DNA from: Cryptomeria japonica
Lineage: Eukaryota > Streptophyta > Pinopsida > Cupressales > Cupressaceae
Assembly (NCBI RefSeq): GCF_030272615.1
Contig: NC_081415.1
Span: forward strand, 262,682,925 to 262,746,924
Length of the DNA stretch: 64,000 bases
Direction of reading: 5' to 3'
The position numbers were made by a program, and so were the translations under genes. The notes below the pieces were generated by a model. It made no database searches. It worked only from the letters and a program-made list of their open reading frames with translations, and had not been told where the DNA came from. Below, in pieces: positions 48,919 to 60,185 of this stretch. Position 1 is the stretch's first letter. Every line of letters begins with the position of its first letter.

Positions 48919-51900
48919 ATGAAGGTAATCTCTTGGAACATTAGAGGCCTAAATGGTTTCCATAAGCAGGATGTGCTTAGGAATTTTATCAGAGATCATA
49001 AGCCAGACATTATCCTGGTTCAGGAAGCTAAAATGAGTAAGGAAAAAGTTGAAAAATTAAAATTCTTTAAACTTGGGGGTGTATGTGGCAGTAGTTCTAA
49101 TGGAGTGTCTAGTGGGGTTGCCATATATTGGAGTAAGAAAACTATTGATGGAGACTTGGTTAATGAAGATGGTAATATCATTTCTATGAGAGTCAAATGC
49201 ATTGTTAAAGGATAGAACTAGGTGGTTACCAACATTTATGCTCCCAACTCTAAAGCTACTCAGAGCAAGTTTTGGGAAAAAATCCAGCGAAAAAGAGGGA
49301 CTTTTTCCCAGGATAGTTGGATTTTGATGGGAGATTTCAACACTCCTCTGTAGGAGATTGAAAATTTTGGTGGAACCCAAGCTCAATTGGATACAAGGAT
49401 TGATCTTATGAACTTTATCAATGTCAATGCCCTCATTGATGTTGACCTTTCTGGAGCTTCCTACACTTGGTCTAATCAAAGGGATGGAGGAGAACTTATT
49501 CAGGTAAGGTTTGATAGATCTCTTATTACTCCTGACTACGTCCTTAAGTATAGATATTCTCTATCTATTATTAATATAATTGGATCAGACCATTATCCTA
49601 TTTCTTTTGTTGTTGATTCTATTAAGGGCAAACACTGTTTTCCCTTCCGGTTTGGAAAAATGTGGATCTCATGCCCTTCCTTGGAAGCTTCAATTTCCAA
49701 ATGGTGGAATATAACTATGGATGGTTCTGCCATGTTCAAAGTTGCTAAAAAGTTAAGAAATATCAAAGATAACATCAAGGTTTGGAATAAAAAGGTTTTT
49801 GGGGATATTTTTTAATCTAAGAGGAAGCTCAAGGAGGAATTAGAACATATTCAAAATTCTATTCAAAAACATGGTTATAAGAATGTCCCCAAGGCTAAAG
49901 AAGATGAGGTTCTATCCAAATTACACAACACTATTTCAAGAGAAGAAATTTACTCGAGGCAGAGATCCAGGGCAATATGGCTAGAGGCTGGTGACAGAAA
50001 TACTAAATTCTTTCATATGACATCAATGAAGCATAAAGAAGCAAGCAAAATTTCCAGATTGATTGTTAATGATAAAAATATTGTAAAAGATGATGATATA
50101 GCTGATGAAGCTGTAAGGTTCTTCTCTAACCTTCTGACTGGTAGCAAGGAACTTGACCTTGTTAAGCAACAAGATCTGGTTGAAAATATTCCTAAGATTA
50201 TTGGACCTAATTAGAATAGGATTTTATCTACCATCCCCTCAGTTGATGAAACTAAAGGAGTTGTTTTCTCCTTCCAAGGGGATAAGGCACTAGACCCGGA
50301 TGGATTCCCCATGTTTTTTTTCAGGAATATTGGCACATTGTTGGGGTTGATATGGTTAATGTTGTCAAAGAATTCTTTGGTTCCAGAAGAATTCTTAAAT
50401 AAATCAACTCTACCTTCATTGCTCTAATTCCTATGGTGGATGGAGCTGATTCTATGGGTAAGTTTAGGCCAATTTATCTATGAAATTCTTTTTACAAGAT
50501 AATCTCAAAAGTCTTGACTTCTAGATTGTTAGTTGTTCTTCCTCTTGTTTTCTTTGAGGAACAAAGAGGATTTGTCCCGAGTAGGTAGATTTTGGACTAT
50601 AATTCTTGTGCATGAGAATATCCATTCTCTTAATGCTGCAAACAAAGAGGGATTCCTCATAAAGCTGGATTTGGCAAAAACCTATGACAGGGTTGAATGG
50701 CAGGTTTCTTTTAGGATCATGGAAGCCTTTGGATTTGATGAGAAGGTTATCAAAATCACTAGAGAGATGATATCTATGCCAAATTTTTCTATTCTTGTTA
50801 ATGGATCTCCTTCCAGATTTTTTAAGTCTTCAAGGGTTCAGAGGCAAGGAGATCCTATCTCACCTATTCTTTTCACTATTTTAGCGGAATGTTTGAGTAG
50901 ATTGATTCAAAAGTTGAAGGAGAAAAGGATCATCAAAGGTTTGCAACCTTCTTCAGCTAATTTCTTCTGCACTCATCAATAGTTTGTTGATGATACTATA
51001 TTATTGGGATACTCTTCTATGTGTGAAGCTTCTGCCTTCAAAAATGCTCTCAGCTCTTATTCCCTTGCTATTGGCCAGCAGTTTAACTAGGAGAAATCTT
51101 CTATTTACTTCATCAACACCCCCTTGTTGAGGCAATAGAGGATTGCTAACATAATTGGTTGTAAGGTTGAGTTTCTCCCCACTGCTTACTTGGGCCTCCC
51201 TCTTGGTTTGGCTCCTCCAAACTCTTTCTAGAATTATTTGATTGATAAATTCAACAAAAAATTGGCTAGATGGAAAGAATATATGTTGTCGCAGGCTGGT
51301 AAGTGCCAACTTCTTCAAGCTACCCTTTAGAATCTCCCTATTTATGCTCTTAGTTTGTTTAGTATGTCGGTCAAATTTGCAGAAGCGTTAGAAAGAATAC
51401 ATAAAATATTTCTTTGGTCTGGTGTCAAAGATAAGAAAAGGATTACTTTGGTTGCTTGGGATAAAGTCTATGGTCCTAAAAGTTGTGGGGGGTTAGGAAT
51501 CAAATCCCTTAAACCTTTCAATAAAGCTTTGTTAGCCAAAAAAGTTTTGAGGGCCTATGGTATTAAGAGAGATTGAAGTAGCGCGTGGTTTGAAAAATAC
51601 ATTCATAATCAGCCCATTCATTCCCTTCTCTATTATGAAGATATCCCTGCAGGATCTTTTATTTGGAATAGTATAATAAAATCTATTAAAGTTGCTAAAG
51701 CTGGAGCTGGCTGGGTCCTTGGCAAAGGTAACAAAATCAGATTTTGGGAGGATGTCTAGATCAAAGATGAGCCTCTTTTTAATCAAGATTGCAAACATGT
51801 CATTGAAGATTGTAAAAGGGGGTTTGGTTCTATGGTCTATAATTATTGGGAGGAGAATAAATCAGTTAGACTTGATGTTGTTTATGTTGGATTTTCTTCG

Positions 51901-53092
51901 CTCCAGCATGATTTGTTGTCCTTTTCTGTTAGTAAAGATTCAAACAATATCTCCTTATGGAAGAGTAATCCTAGGGGTAATTTTACTATTTCTTCTGCTT
52001 ACAAAAAGATATCAACTCAGGCTTGTAACCCTATATGGACTAAAGTCTAGAATAGATTCCTCATTCCTAGAGTTAATATGTTTTTCTGGCTTGCAATTCA
52101 CAACAAGATTCTCACTATTGATAACTTGGTCAAAAGAGGATTTGTGTTCCCTAATAGGTGTGAGTTATGTCAGAAAGAGACTGAGTCTATGGATCATTTG
52201 TTCATTCACTGTTCTTTTACTTGGGAAATCTGGGGTAAAGTGTGGACATAATGGAAAGTTGATTGGGTTATGCAGAATAGTTTTAAGGAAGTCCTTTGGG
52301 ATTGGATTTTCCCTACCAAGCTTCCCATCATTAAGGCCCTTTGGTCCTTTTTTCTTCCTATGACCTATTGACATATTTGGAAGGAGAGAAACAATAGAAT
52401 TTTTAGGGAGACTAAGTGTTCTTCTCAGGTGGTATATGAAAAGATTTGTAGGGCTATTAAAGAAAACATCAACACCATTCATAAAAGCAACAAGCGGTGT
52501 AGTTATATTGATATGAATGATAATGAGAAAAGGATTCTAACTGAATGGAAATTAATGGATAAGGTTTGGAAGTCTGATCTAAAGAGTAGAAGAGATAATA
52601 TGGTTTGGAGGTTCTCTCCTCATGATTGGGTGAAGGTGAACTTTGATGGTGCAGCTAAAGGAAATCTAGGTAATGCTGGAGGGGGAGGTGTTATCAGAAA
52701 CTCTTATGGCTTTTGTGTTGTTGTGATTTCTTCTCCCTTTGGAATTCAAAACAACCATGTTGCATAAGCTTTGGCAATGTTAAAATATCTTCAGCTTGCT
52801 TAGGGCTTCAATTTTAAAGGAATTTGGCTGGAGGGGGGTTCCCTCAATATAATTTAGGCTATTAAGGTATTAGTTCCCCTTCTTGGAATATCCAAAATAT
52901 CATTGATAAGGCAAAAAAATGTTAGATGCCTGTGATAGTGTGGTCATTACCCATACCTTTAGGGAAGGTAATAGGGTAGCCAATTTGTTAGCCAATGAGG
53001 GGGTCATTTTAGCAGAAGATTCTAATTATATGGGAGAGACATCATGTAAGAACAAAGTCTGAGAGCAATTATTTTATGATAGGATCAATGGT
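48919..53092 (+). pseudogene. LINE ORF2: endonuclease, reverse transcriptase, RNase H, broken
   Basis: Starts MKVISWNIRGLN, the classic opening of the APE-type endonuclease. ILMGDFNTPL, GASYTWSNQ and GSDHYPISF are further endonuclease motifs. Reverse transcriptase: ALDPDGFP, DLAKTYDRVEW, RQGDPISPILF and FVDD near 50980. A cysteine/histidine zf-RVT domain follows (CELCQKETESMDHLFIHC, 52160-52210), then a C-terminal RNase H (VNFDGAAKGN at about 52640 to THTFREGNRVANLLANEG at about 53000). Two compensating frameshifts lie near 50310 (T run) and 50600. There are about a dozen stops. Ends near 53092. Confidence 0.9.
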
Positions 53093-53319
53093 ACATATTA
53101 ATCTCATTATTACCTTTTTTGGTTCGGACTTCAATGATAGAGTTTGGAGTGAGGCGAATTGTCAAATGATGACCTATCTCAGGCATCGCGGTAATGAGTA
53201 TAGGTGTGAAGGGCCTTATCATATTAAGTATTGGGTTAATTTTCATGTTTTAAAGGGATACTTGAAAAAACAAGAAAACTACCTTGGTTTCCAATTCCAG
53301 CTTCTCTGTTCTTTAGCAT

Positions 53320-54998
53320 TTGCTTAGTTTGTGCTCCCCTGAGGGTTTTGATTTGAACAAATATTATATTATGGGAGGAAATCTCAACCGTAATGAGCCC
53401 ACCAACTGTGATAATTGGAAGGGTGAAAAGAAAATTTGGAGAAGGCTGCATAAAAATGGCTTCTTTGATTATATGGAGAAACTGCATGGGAGCAAGAAGT
53501 TTGTGTCCTGTGGTTTTGCCAAGGGTTGGAAAAATAACAGAGTTACTCTATTTGGTCAGACCTGGAGAGTGGATGAAGATTTGGTGGCTGAAGTGACTGG
53601 TTTGCAGAAGGATGACATCAAGTTTTATAGAGATCGTAAGTTCTCGGTGGAAATCATAAAATATTTCCCCAAGAACAAAGAAGAAAGGGCTTGCCTTGCC
53701 AAAAAGGATAACATGTCCTATTATCTCCCTAACCAAGTAAAATCCTTTTGGCAGAAAATGTTGAAAGTGTTAATGGAGTATCTTACTATTGATGGTAGGT
53801 TTTCAAAAGTCTATAATTATCACTTTGTTATTCTTAATCACTTTCGCCATGGCTCTAAGATATCTTTGCCCTTCTATCTGGCCTCCTCCCTTAATGATAG
53901 TCTAGCTAACCATGCTAAGAAACCCAATTCCTACCCCATTGCCCACCAAGGTCTTATTTTGTTAATTTATGAGTATCTTAAGGATAAAGTTAAGGCTAAT
54001 AAGGATGATCCCTTTGTGGAGAATGCCCATATCTCTGAGGATTATGACAACTCTGAGTTTGATGAGGATTCTACCAATCCTCCCCCTAAAAAGAAATTTG
54101 AAGAAGATGTTGAAGAGATGGATGATCCCAAATAGGAGTAGGAGAGGGAGGTGGAAAAGGAGGCAAAGCATGAGCAGGAGAAGGAGGTGGAGGGTGATGA
54201 AGGAGAAAAGGATAATGAGCAGGGTAAAGAGGCTTTTGATGAGTCAGAGGAGAAGGAGAGTCCCTACGATATGGACAACAGGGATGACGTTCAAAATAAT
54301 ATGGAGGAGGGCAACCCTAGGTCTGAGGATTCTACCCAGGACATGGAGGATGCGAATACTATTCTAAATGCTACTAGAAACAACTCTTTGGAAATGTTTA
54401 ATTTCCAGAAGTGGGTGATTGATAATATTACCAACATTTAGGAAAAACAGAGAGAGATGGAGCTCAAAATTGATAATGTGGTTAAGGAAATTAATAATAA
54501 AGGAAAAGAGGAAAATTCTAAGGATGATAGTGAAGCAGAGGATGAAAAAGAAATTTTGGACTGGTCGGAAGGTGAGATCATAAAGGGAGATTTGAAGCAC
54601 CTGGAGGATGTGGTGAGGACTCTCAAAGAAAAGGGTGGTCTGATAATGATCTGATAAACAACAGGATTCAAAAAATTGAGAGTGCTCTGAGGAAATTCAT
54701 GGAGCATAGCTTGGTTGTGTTGAAGGTGTCTTCCAAAAATATGAATGTGTTGGTTTCTTTTCTAGAGAAGGATAAGAAGAATAAAGACACTATGGTTGTT
54801 GATGATGAGCCAGGTACTAGCTTTGTCTATCATTCTTCTAGACACAGAACTAGGCAAAATGCTAAAGAGTTCGAGCTAAAGACCAATGGTAATCAACAGG
54901 TGCAGGAAAGTAAAGACCTTAAAGAGGCAGAAAATGCAATGATGATGCTTGTTAGGGATGCTAAAGAGACCATAAATATTTTCACCTACATGCTCTAG
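53320..54998 (+). pseudogene. Extra ORF in the LINE 3' region, unrecognised
   Basis: A 272-codon open stretch (53320-54135) continues in the same frame, past stops at 54133 and 54439, to about 54650. It then shifts frame and runs to 54998: about 560 codons in all. The N-terminal half is globular (WRVDEDLVAEVTGLQKDDI, YNYHFVILNHFRHG, LPFYLASSLN). The C-terminal half is Glu/Lys/Asp-rich with likely coiled coils. I do not recognise a catalytic motif. It lies between the RNase H end and the LINE 3' terminus, so it travelled with this LINE copy or was carried along as 3' sequence. Confidence 0.6.
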
Positions 54999-55200
54999 TT
55001 ATGTTTTAGGTGGGCCAATTTTTTGCTGGTCTTTTGTTGTTCTTTTCTCTGGCTGTTGTCTTTTGTGTTATTCTTTTGTAGCCTTTCTCTCTTTGTTTTG
55101 TCCTCTTTTGTTTCTCTAATGCTTTTCTTTTCAATTTTTAAGTGGGTTTTGGGTCCCTTAAAACCTGGTTTTTGTTAATCAAAAACAAAAGAAGATAACT

Positions 55201-55808
55201 CCTCTAATCGAGAGTCAGCATGAACTTCTAATGTTGTCTCTATTTGGCCCTGCATTTCTGGCTCTTCTTCCTTCTCTAGCACTTCCCATCTAAAGACAAC
55301 TACATTCTCATCATATTCACTTTCTGCCTCCTCCTCCTTGGATTCAATTTCCTGGAATCTTTGTCTCTTTTTTGCTAGTTCATTATTCAGTTGATCAATT
55401 ACCTCTTTGGCCTCTGCATCCTCCATGTTCCTAAAGATATCTTCAACCTCAATACTGATATGCAGATAACCTCCCAAGTTCTGCTTCTTCTCGTAGGAGT
55501 GAATGTATCCTTCAGGATCATAGTTTTTCCTGGCGTAATGCTCAAACAAATTGTATTCTTCTATCAGTGTCTTATCAATTATTTCATAAGCTTTGGTTGA
55601 CACTATGGTGAAATCACCAAAACTCAATGTCCCAGGCAAGAAGGCTTGCTTACACATATCTACAAAATGTTTAGCATTGGACACACTCAATTGCCTCGCA
55701 ATCTCTAGATACGTTATTCTGTCTGGTACTAGTTTTGGCAGCATGTAGGGGCTCCCCTCAAAGTCATATACTCTAAAACATGTAAAGTCCTTATTCACAA
55801 ACCAGTCC
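55201..55808 (-). pseudogene. Unrecognised coiled-coil protein gene, middle part
   Basis: Minus-strand frame from about 55808 to the LINE junction. It reads GDWFVNKDFTCFRVYDF, PKLVPDRITYLEIARQLSV, FGDFTIVSTKAYEIIDKTL, then a Glu-rich coiled coil (NNELAKKRQRFQEIESKEEE) and ends RLEELSSF at the LINE. Crossing the LINE and Tat-2 the frame continues as VDDDVIIHSKEFKSF at 47184-47174 and 28892 downward. This shows the two elements inserted into one gene. No stop occurs in this part. Confidence 0.65.
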
Positions 55809-55809
55809 C

Positions 55810-56895
55810 CCAGTTATGATCAACAATGTGTCTTTCATCATAATCCCTGGGTCTTAGGAACCTCCTTATCTTGTCAGAGATAGGCCCTAGGATAGGATTG
55901 ATCACAAAGTGTTGCTTTGATCGTATCTTTTAGGGCACTAACTTGAGTGTATCCTCTTGAGTAGCTTATCCAATTGACAACATATGTTCTATCACAGAAT
56001 TGTCAATTTCAGCCTAATCCAATTGGCAACGTATGTTCTATCACAGAATTGTCAATCTTTTTGGTATTCCTTGTTCATCACAAAGTGCCTTGATCGATCC
56101 TATCCTAGGGCCTCTTCTTGAGTGTATCCTCTTGAGTAGTTTCCTAATTGGCAACGTATGGAAACAACAATATTGAAAGACTAAATGAATTCAACCACAA
56201 AACCATATCCTAACAATCAACAAAGATCCACCATAACATATGAAGATTACCTAAGACAACGCAAATCAAATGAAATCACAAATATTATACCATCACATGT
56301 CCAATAGGGTTTGGATCTCCATTCTTCCTATCTCCATTGATCTTGCTTGGTATATTTGCTCTTAGATTTTATGTGTACACAAGAGCTCAACAAAGAATGG
56401 AAATGTGGTTGCAAGTAGGCTTGATCACATATGAAAGTTCAAAAGCATAGTCAGGTTGATTAGCTAATTAGGGTCGATAATGAAAGAGAGTATCCTCTTA
56501 TATAGAAGACACTATAATAAATGGAGGGATAAGATTGAGAGGTGTAAGAGATAAATGGTTGGCTAGGATTAGAGGGTAGGTAGTGTAGGAATTAAGAGAT
56601 GAATGACATGTGTCATGGGTAGAAAAGGCTAATGAATGAATTAAATAAATAAAGATTTATTTAATTAATAGAGGAAGTGGGATCAATTAAATAAATAAGA
56701 TATTTATTTAATTTAGGAAAAGGATAATTTAAATAAATAATAGTATTTATTTAAATGAGAAATAAGGCTAGAAGAGGATAAATGAATTAATTAAATAAAT
56801 AAAGATTTATTTAATTAATTGAAGAATTAGGCTTAAAATAATTAAATAAATAAAGATATTTATTTAATTAGACTGGACAATTTTAGGTGTCTACA
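55810..56895 (-). mobile_element. Solo-LTR-like insertion in the coiled-coil gene
   Basis: On the minus strand it begins TGTAGACACCTAAAATTG at 56895, resembling the TGTAGAC start of the Tat-2 LTR. A TATA-like box CTATATAAGAGG lies near 56505. TTTAATTAAATAAAT runs follow the start, as in the Tat-2 LTR. It contains two internal duplications (55970-56007 with 56020-56057; about 55900-55965 with 56074-56140). It interrupts the coiled-coil reading. The distal end near 55810 is uncertain: candidate flanks GTACC and GTCCC differ at one base, and the terminal dinucleotide is not clean. Confidence 0.55.
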
Positions 56896-57336
56896 GTACC
56901 TGCAAAAAATCTAATAAATGCTTCCCCATTTGGGAGCTGAATGCACCTCTTCACCAAATTATAATTCCTCACCAAAACCTCTAGCAATATTATGTTTACA
57001 AAAACATTGGGGACTGTTAGCTTACCTAAATTTGTCATCCAAGGATTGCAGAGTGGCATCTCCTTGCTCATCCTCAAATAATGGAACATAAATAGTTCAT
57101 GTCCCCTTTCCTTGGTCTAGACATCTTCGACCTCTCTGTACTTGTCTTCTAATTGGTCTCTCCCTGGAAGGTGCTACTTCGACCTTCTGGATTTTGGGTC
57201 AGACGCCTGCATTTGGTCTATCATGTCTTGGTTTAACCTCTTGACTAGAGACACCTCTTCAGTTTTTCCTTTCTTTGCCTTAGAGTTAGGGCTCTTGGCC
57301 GCCCTCTTCTTTCCTATTGAACTTGAAGCTTCCATG
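56896..57336 (-). pseudogene. Unrecognised coiled-coil protein gene, N-terminal part
   Basis: ATG at 57336 (MEASSSIGKKRAAKSPNSKA), with an upstream in-frame stop supporting this start. A basic, Lys/Ser-rich N-terminus looks like a nuclear-localisation-type segment. After a TAG (about 57118) come FHYLRMSKEMPLCNPWMTNL, VPNVFVNIILLEVLVRNYN and GEAFIRFFAGT, ending at the solo-LTR-like insert. An array of ATCGGTAT-like words lies upstream of the start. Family unknown. Confidence 0.6.
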
Positions 57337-58586
57337 TCTGCAATTACAATCCTCTTCTTTGTTTTTCAAAGGCGCAATGTGTTCTATCTATGTATTCTTC
57401 TTTCACCAACGCAATATTTAGACAAGGCAATTTCTAGTTCCATCGTATTCTTTTACAATAATGAACTTCTCATAAAATTTGCCTTGTGTGAACCATAGAT
57501 GCATCTACTACAAGTATTAAATAGAAGATTTTTAAAAATTTTGGTTTTGAATTTTGATATGACAATGAATCGTCGGTGTATGTCTTCCCAATGATTATTT
57601 CCCTTTTGGCGCTCTTTGAACATCCCTTTATCTGCTTTGACATCTTACTTTCTCTTATTAGGATACCCTAAGTCGATGATTCCATTTCCTCCTCATCTGT
57701 ATATCTCAAACTAATATTCTCATTGGGCGCCAGGTGAGCACATTTAGTGTTATTGCGATAGGCATTATTTCCTCGATGGGCTTCACCATCGGCATAGATC
57801 TTCTCGATGCAACTGGCTTCATCTCCATGAGTCTTCCTGATAGTGTCTTCGCTCCGCTCAATCAGACCGCTCCTTCATCGGGTATTGGGGTAATCTGAAA
57901 TGAAACATATCGATAAGCAAAGTTTTCCCGATAGAGTATGTTCCATCAGTATATGTTTCATTTATAATTTCTTTGGGCGTCGGGGTGGCTCAAAGTAACA
58001 CATACCAATCGCTTTGGTTATACCAAGGGACTCTTCTTTTCTCCACTCTTATCGGTATGCCTTATTGATAGCCTCATTGGCTATTGGCAAGACAATTCTC
58101 CACTATTGTCACTAGTGTTTACTATGTCAATGGGTCATATTGGTATAGTTTTTGCCAATGCATTAATTCTCCTCAACTTTGATCCTTGATCGATATAACT
58201 TATGTCGATGAGTACAACTCTGACTTGCTATGCTCTCTCATCATTATATGGTATCCCAATGCAAAATTGGTCTTTGTTAGTTTAAGTACCCTCATCGGTA
58301 TAACTTATACCAATAATGTGAAATTTCCATCATTTTCAACTCCTTTAAGATACAAAAATTGATAATGGATTTAATACAATCTGAACAAAAACTTTGTTCT
58401 GCATGGGAGCTTTACCCTTTCTAATAATTACTTGTGCACTTTGATCAATCCCAAGAACCTATTTGTCAGGCCTCCTCACCTAAAAAGGAAATCCATAGTG
58501 CTTCATCTTGTCTCAATGCCATCCTCAATATGCCCACTTGATGGTTGAATCTGTGGAGAGGAGTCACAAATGGATGGAGATTGTCA
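57337..58586. repeat. Non-coding stretch with dispersed ATCGGTAT-like words
   Basis: No gene. From about 57715 to 58320 the words ATCGGCAT, ATCGATAA, CCGATAG, ATCGGTAT, ATCGATATAAC and ATCGGTATAAC recur about ten times at irregular spacing, with ACTTATA(C/T)C partners. Seen from the minus strand they precede the start of the coiled-coil gene, as the octamer array precedes the antisense gene of Tat-2. Confidence 0.5.
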
Positions 58587-58721
58587 CTACAAGATTACAC
58601 CTACACATAAAACACAACAGTAACTATTCTTATGGAAAAAGTGCTTAATATTTAAAAGGAAATTATTAAAAAAATATCATTTTTAAGAGCATAATTAATT
58701 TAAAAAATTATGTGCTAACAT

Positions 58722-59326
58722 GTTGCACTATCTAAAAAGGATAATCTTTACAAGGATGCAATGGAAACTAGTTCTCAATTAGGTGATCATGAACTTGTAG
58801 AGGAATTGCTGGTATATTTTGTGGAATAGGTATACAATTGGTAAAACATATAGTTGGTTGTTCTCTCTCACAGGCTAAAGTATATTTTGAATTTTCATTT
58901 TGGATTGGGGCATTGAAATGGGGCTTACTTTTGCATTTGGAACTGCAGGGCAAGAAAGAATGCTTTGCTTCATGCTTGTTCATATGCTATGACTTGATTA
59001 GACCAGATGTGGCTTTGGAACTTGTCTGGATGAATAATATGATTGACTTTTTTTTTCCATACCTACTTCAGGTTCTTGATATACTCTGATGATTCTCTCA
59101 ATATTTTAGGTTTCTCTTTAATAAACATTTTAAATCTTCTGCAGAAATAAATATGTGCCTATTTTGTTTATAGAATATTTATGCTCATCTTCTTTCCCTT
59201 GCTTTGCCAGCACCTCCAATGCCTGGTATGGGAGTGGGAATGGGAGGTTTCTTTCAGCCAGGTATGAGTGGAATGGGAATGCCTCAAATGCTAGCTTATG
59301 GTATGCCACCTATGGGTGGATATTGA
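58722..59326 (+). pseudogene. CHC: Clathrin heavy chain fragment, 3' end
   Basis: Three exons. About 58722-58829: [17 protein letters not shown], then [15 protein letters not shown]-stop at a GT donor, where TAG replaces the expected CAG. 58949-59071: [35 protein letters not shown], then a GT donor. 59174-59326: [20 protein letters not shown], then a Gly/Met/Pro-rich tail ending GMPPMGGY-stop, the signature C-terminus of plant clathrin heavy chains. The exon for the charged helix between PYLLQ and NIYA is missing. It pairs with the fragment at 26388-27053; the exon joining the two blocks was not found. Confidence 0.9.
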
Positions 59327-59406
59327 TGGGATTGAAGAACTTAACGTGGGACACAATTCTTCAATCATACATGGTTTTTTGAGGCTGGTCTTTGAGTGGA
59401 AAGATT

Positions 59407-59653
59407 AGATTATCAAATTATTTTAATTGTCGTTTGGTTGGTTGATACAGAATAATGAATCTTTAGTATTATCATATTGGTCAATCAGTTCAAATCTTTC
59501 CATCCACCAAGCATTCGACGCTCGAACCATCGCATGCTTAGATTGTCAAATTATTTTTATTGTCGTTTGGTTGGTTGATACAAGATAATGAATCTTTAGT
59601 ATTATCCTATTGGTCAATCAGTTCAAATATTTCCATCCACCAAGCATCCAATG
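59407..59653. repeat. 133-bp tandem duplication
   Basis: Copies begin at 59407 and 59540 (AGATTATCAAATTATTTTAA versus AGATTGTCAAATTATTTTTA), both ending near CATCCACCAAGCAT. Lies just after the clathrin 3' end. Confidence 0.9.
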
Positions 59654-60135
59654 AAGATGATGTATGTTCAACAACATCCTCATCAGATAAGCAGCAAGGA
59701 GGTTGTCAAAATTCTGACACCCGTCCAATTTATTTTGACACCCAAATTGTCACACATACATCATCCTCATCAGTGCGGATGCCCTAGTTTCCATTGGACG
59801 TCATCAAAAGTTCAACGGACCCCCACAAAACATCTGACAAGGATGTTGTATATCTGACGACATTCTCGCCATATGGGCGGTCATGTTCACCATCAGAACA
59901 TTACCTGGATGTCGTTGGAATTCTGATGACTTAACAAAGTTTTACTAACGGCTAAGTGCAATCATGATTATCATCGGAAGATTCTTTGATGGTGTCATAA
60001 TTTTGACAATCTTGAGAACCGTCAGAATGTCTGACTACAAGTTTTTGACGACATTGCTCGTTGACAGTCTGACAAATTGTATTCAGAATTCCAACGAACG
60101 GTTGTCAAAATTGAGCCCCAAATATACTAGTGTAT
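59654..60135. other. Block rich in GTCAGAAT/TGACGACAT words
   Basis: Both orientations of short TGAC-containing words (TTCTGACA, ATCTGACGACATT, CCGTCAGAATG, TTTTTGACGACATTG, GTTGTCAAAATT) recur a dozen or more times. This resembles the subterminal region of a DNA transposon. TAGTG at about 60130 could be a CACTA-type end, but no partner end is found. No gene. Confidence 0.4.
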
Positions 60136-60185
60136 CAATGGGAACCAACAGTCTACAAAACCATGTGTCAACCCACTCTTGTGAT

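Larger units (their letters stand above)
47201..55184 (+). mobile_element. L1-type LINE with RNase H and an extra 3' ORF
   Basis: Flanked by an imperfect 16-bp duplication, ACAAAAGAAGAAAACT at 47185-47200 and the same with one change at 55185-55200. Contains ORF1 (DUF4283-like and zinc knuckle), ORF2 (endonuclease, reverse transcriptase, zf-RVT, RNase H), then a further long ORF. The 3' end is short A-rich (AATCAAAA). Full length for the family, but with many stops and at least three frameshifts. Confidence 0.88.

Noticed and set aside
53076-53327. 83-residue frame between LINE ORF2 and the extra ORF
   Set aside because: Begins out of frame within the end of the RNase H part and shows no family features; treated as linker sequence.
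56896-57089. Separate 68-residue minus-strand gene
   Set aside because: It is the N-terminal exon part of the larger coiled-coil gene, ended artificially by the inserted LTR-like sequence.
58587-58610. CACTACAAGATTACACC as a CACTA terminal repeat
   Set aside because: The start matches common CACTA ends, but no inverted partner or 3-bp duplication was found, and TAGTG near 60130 has a different inner sequence.
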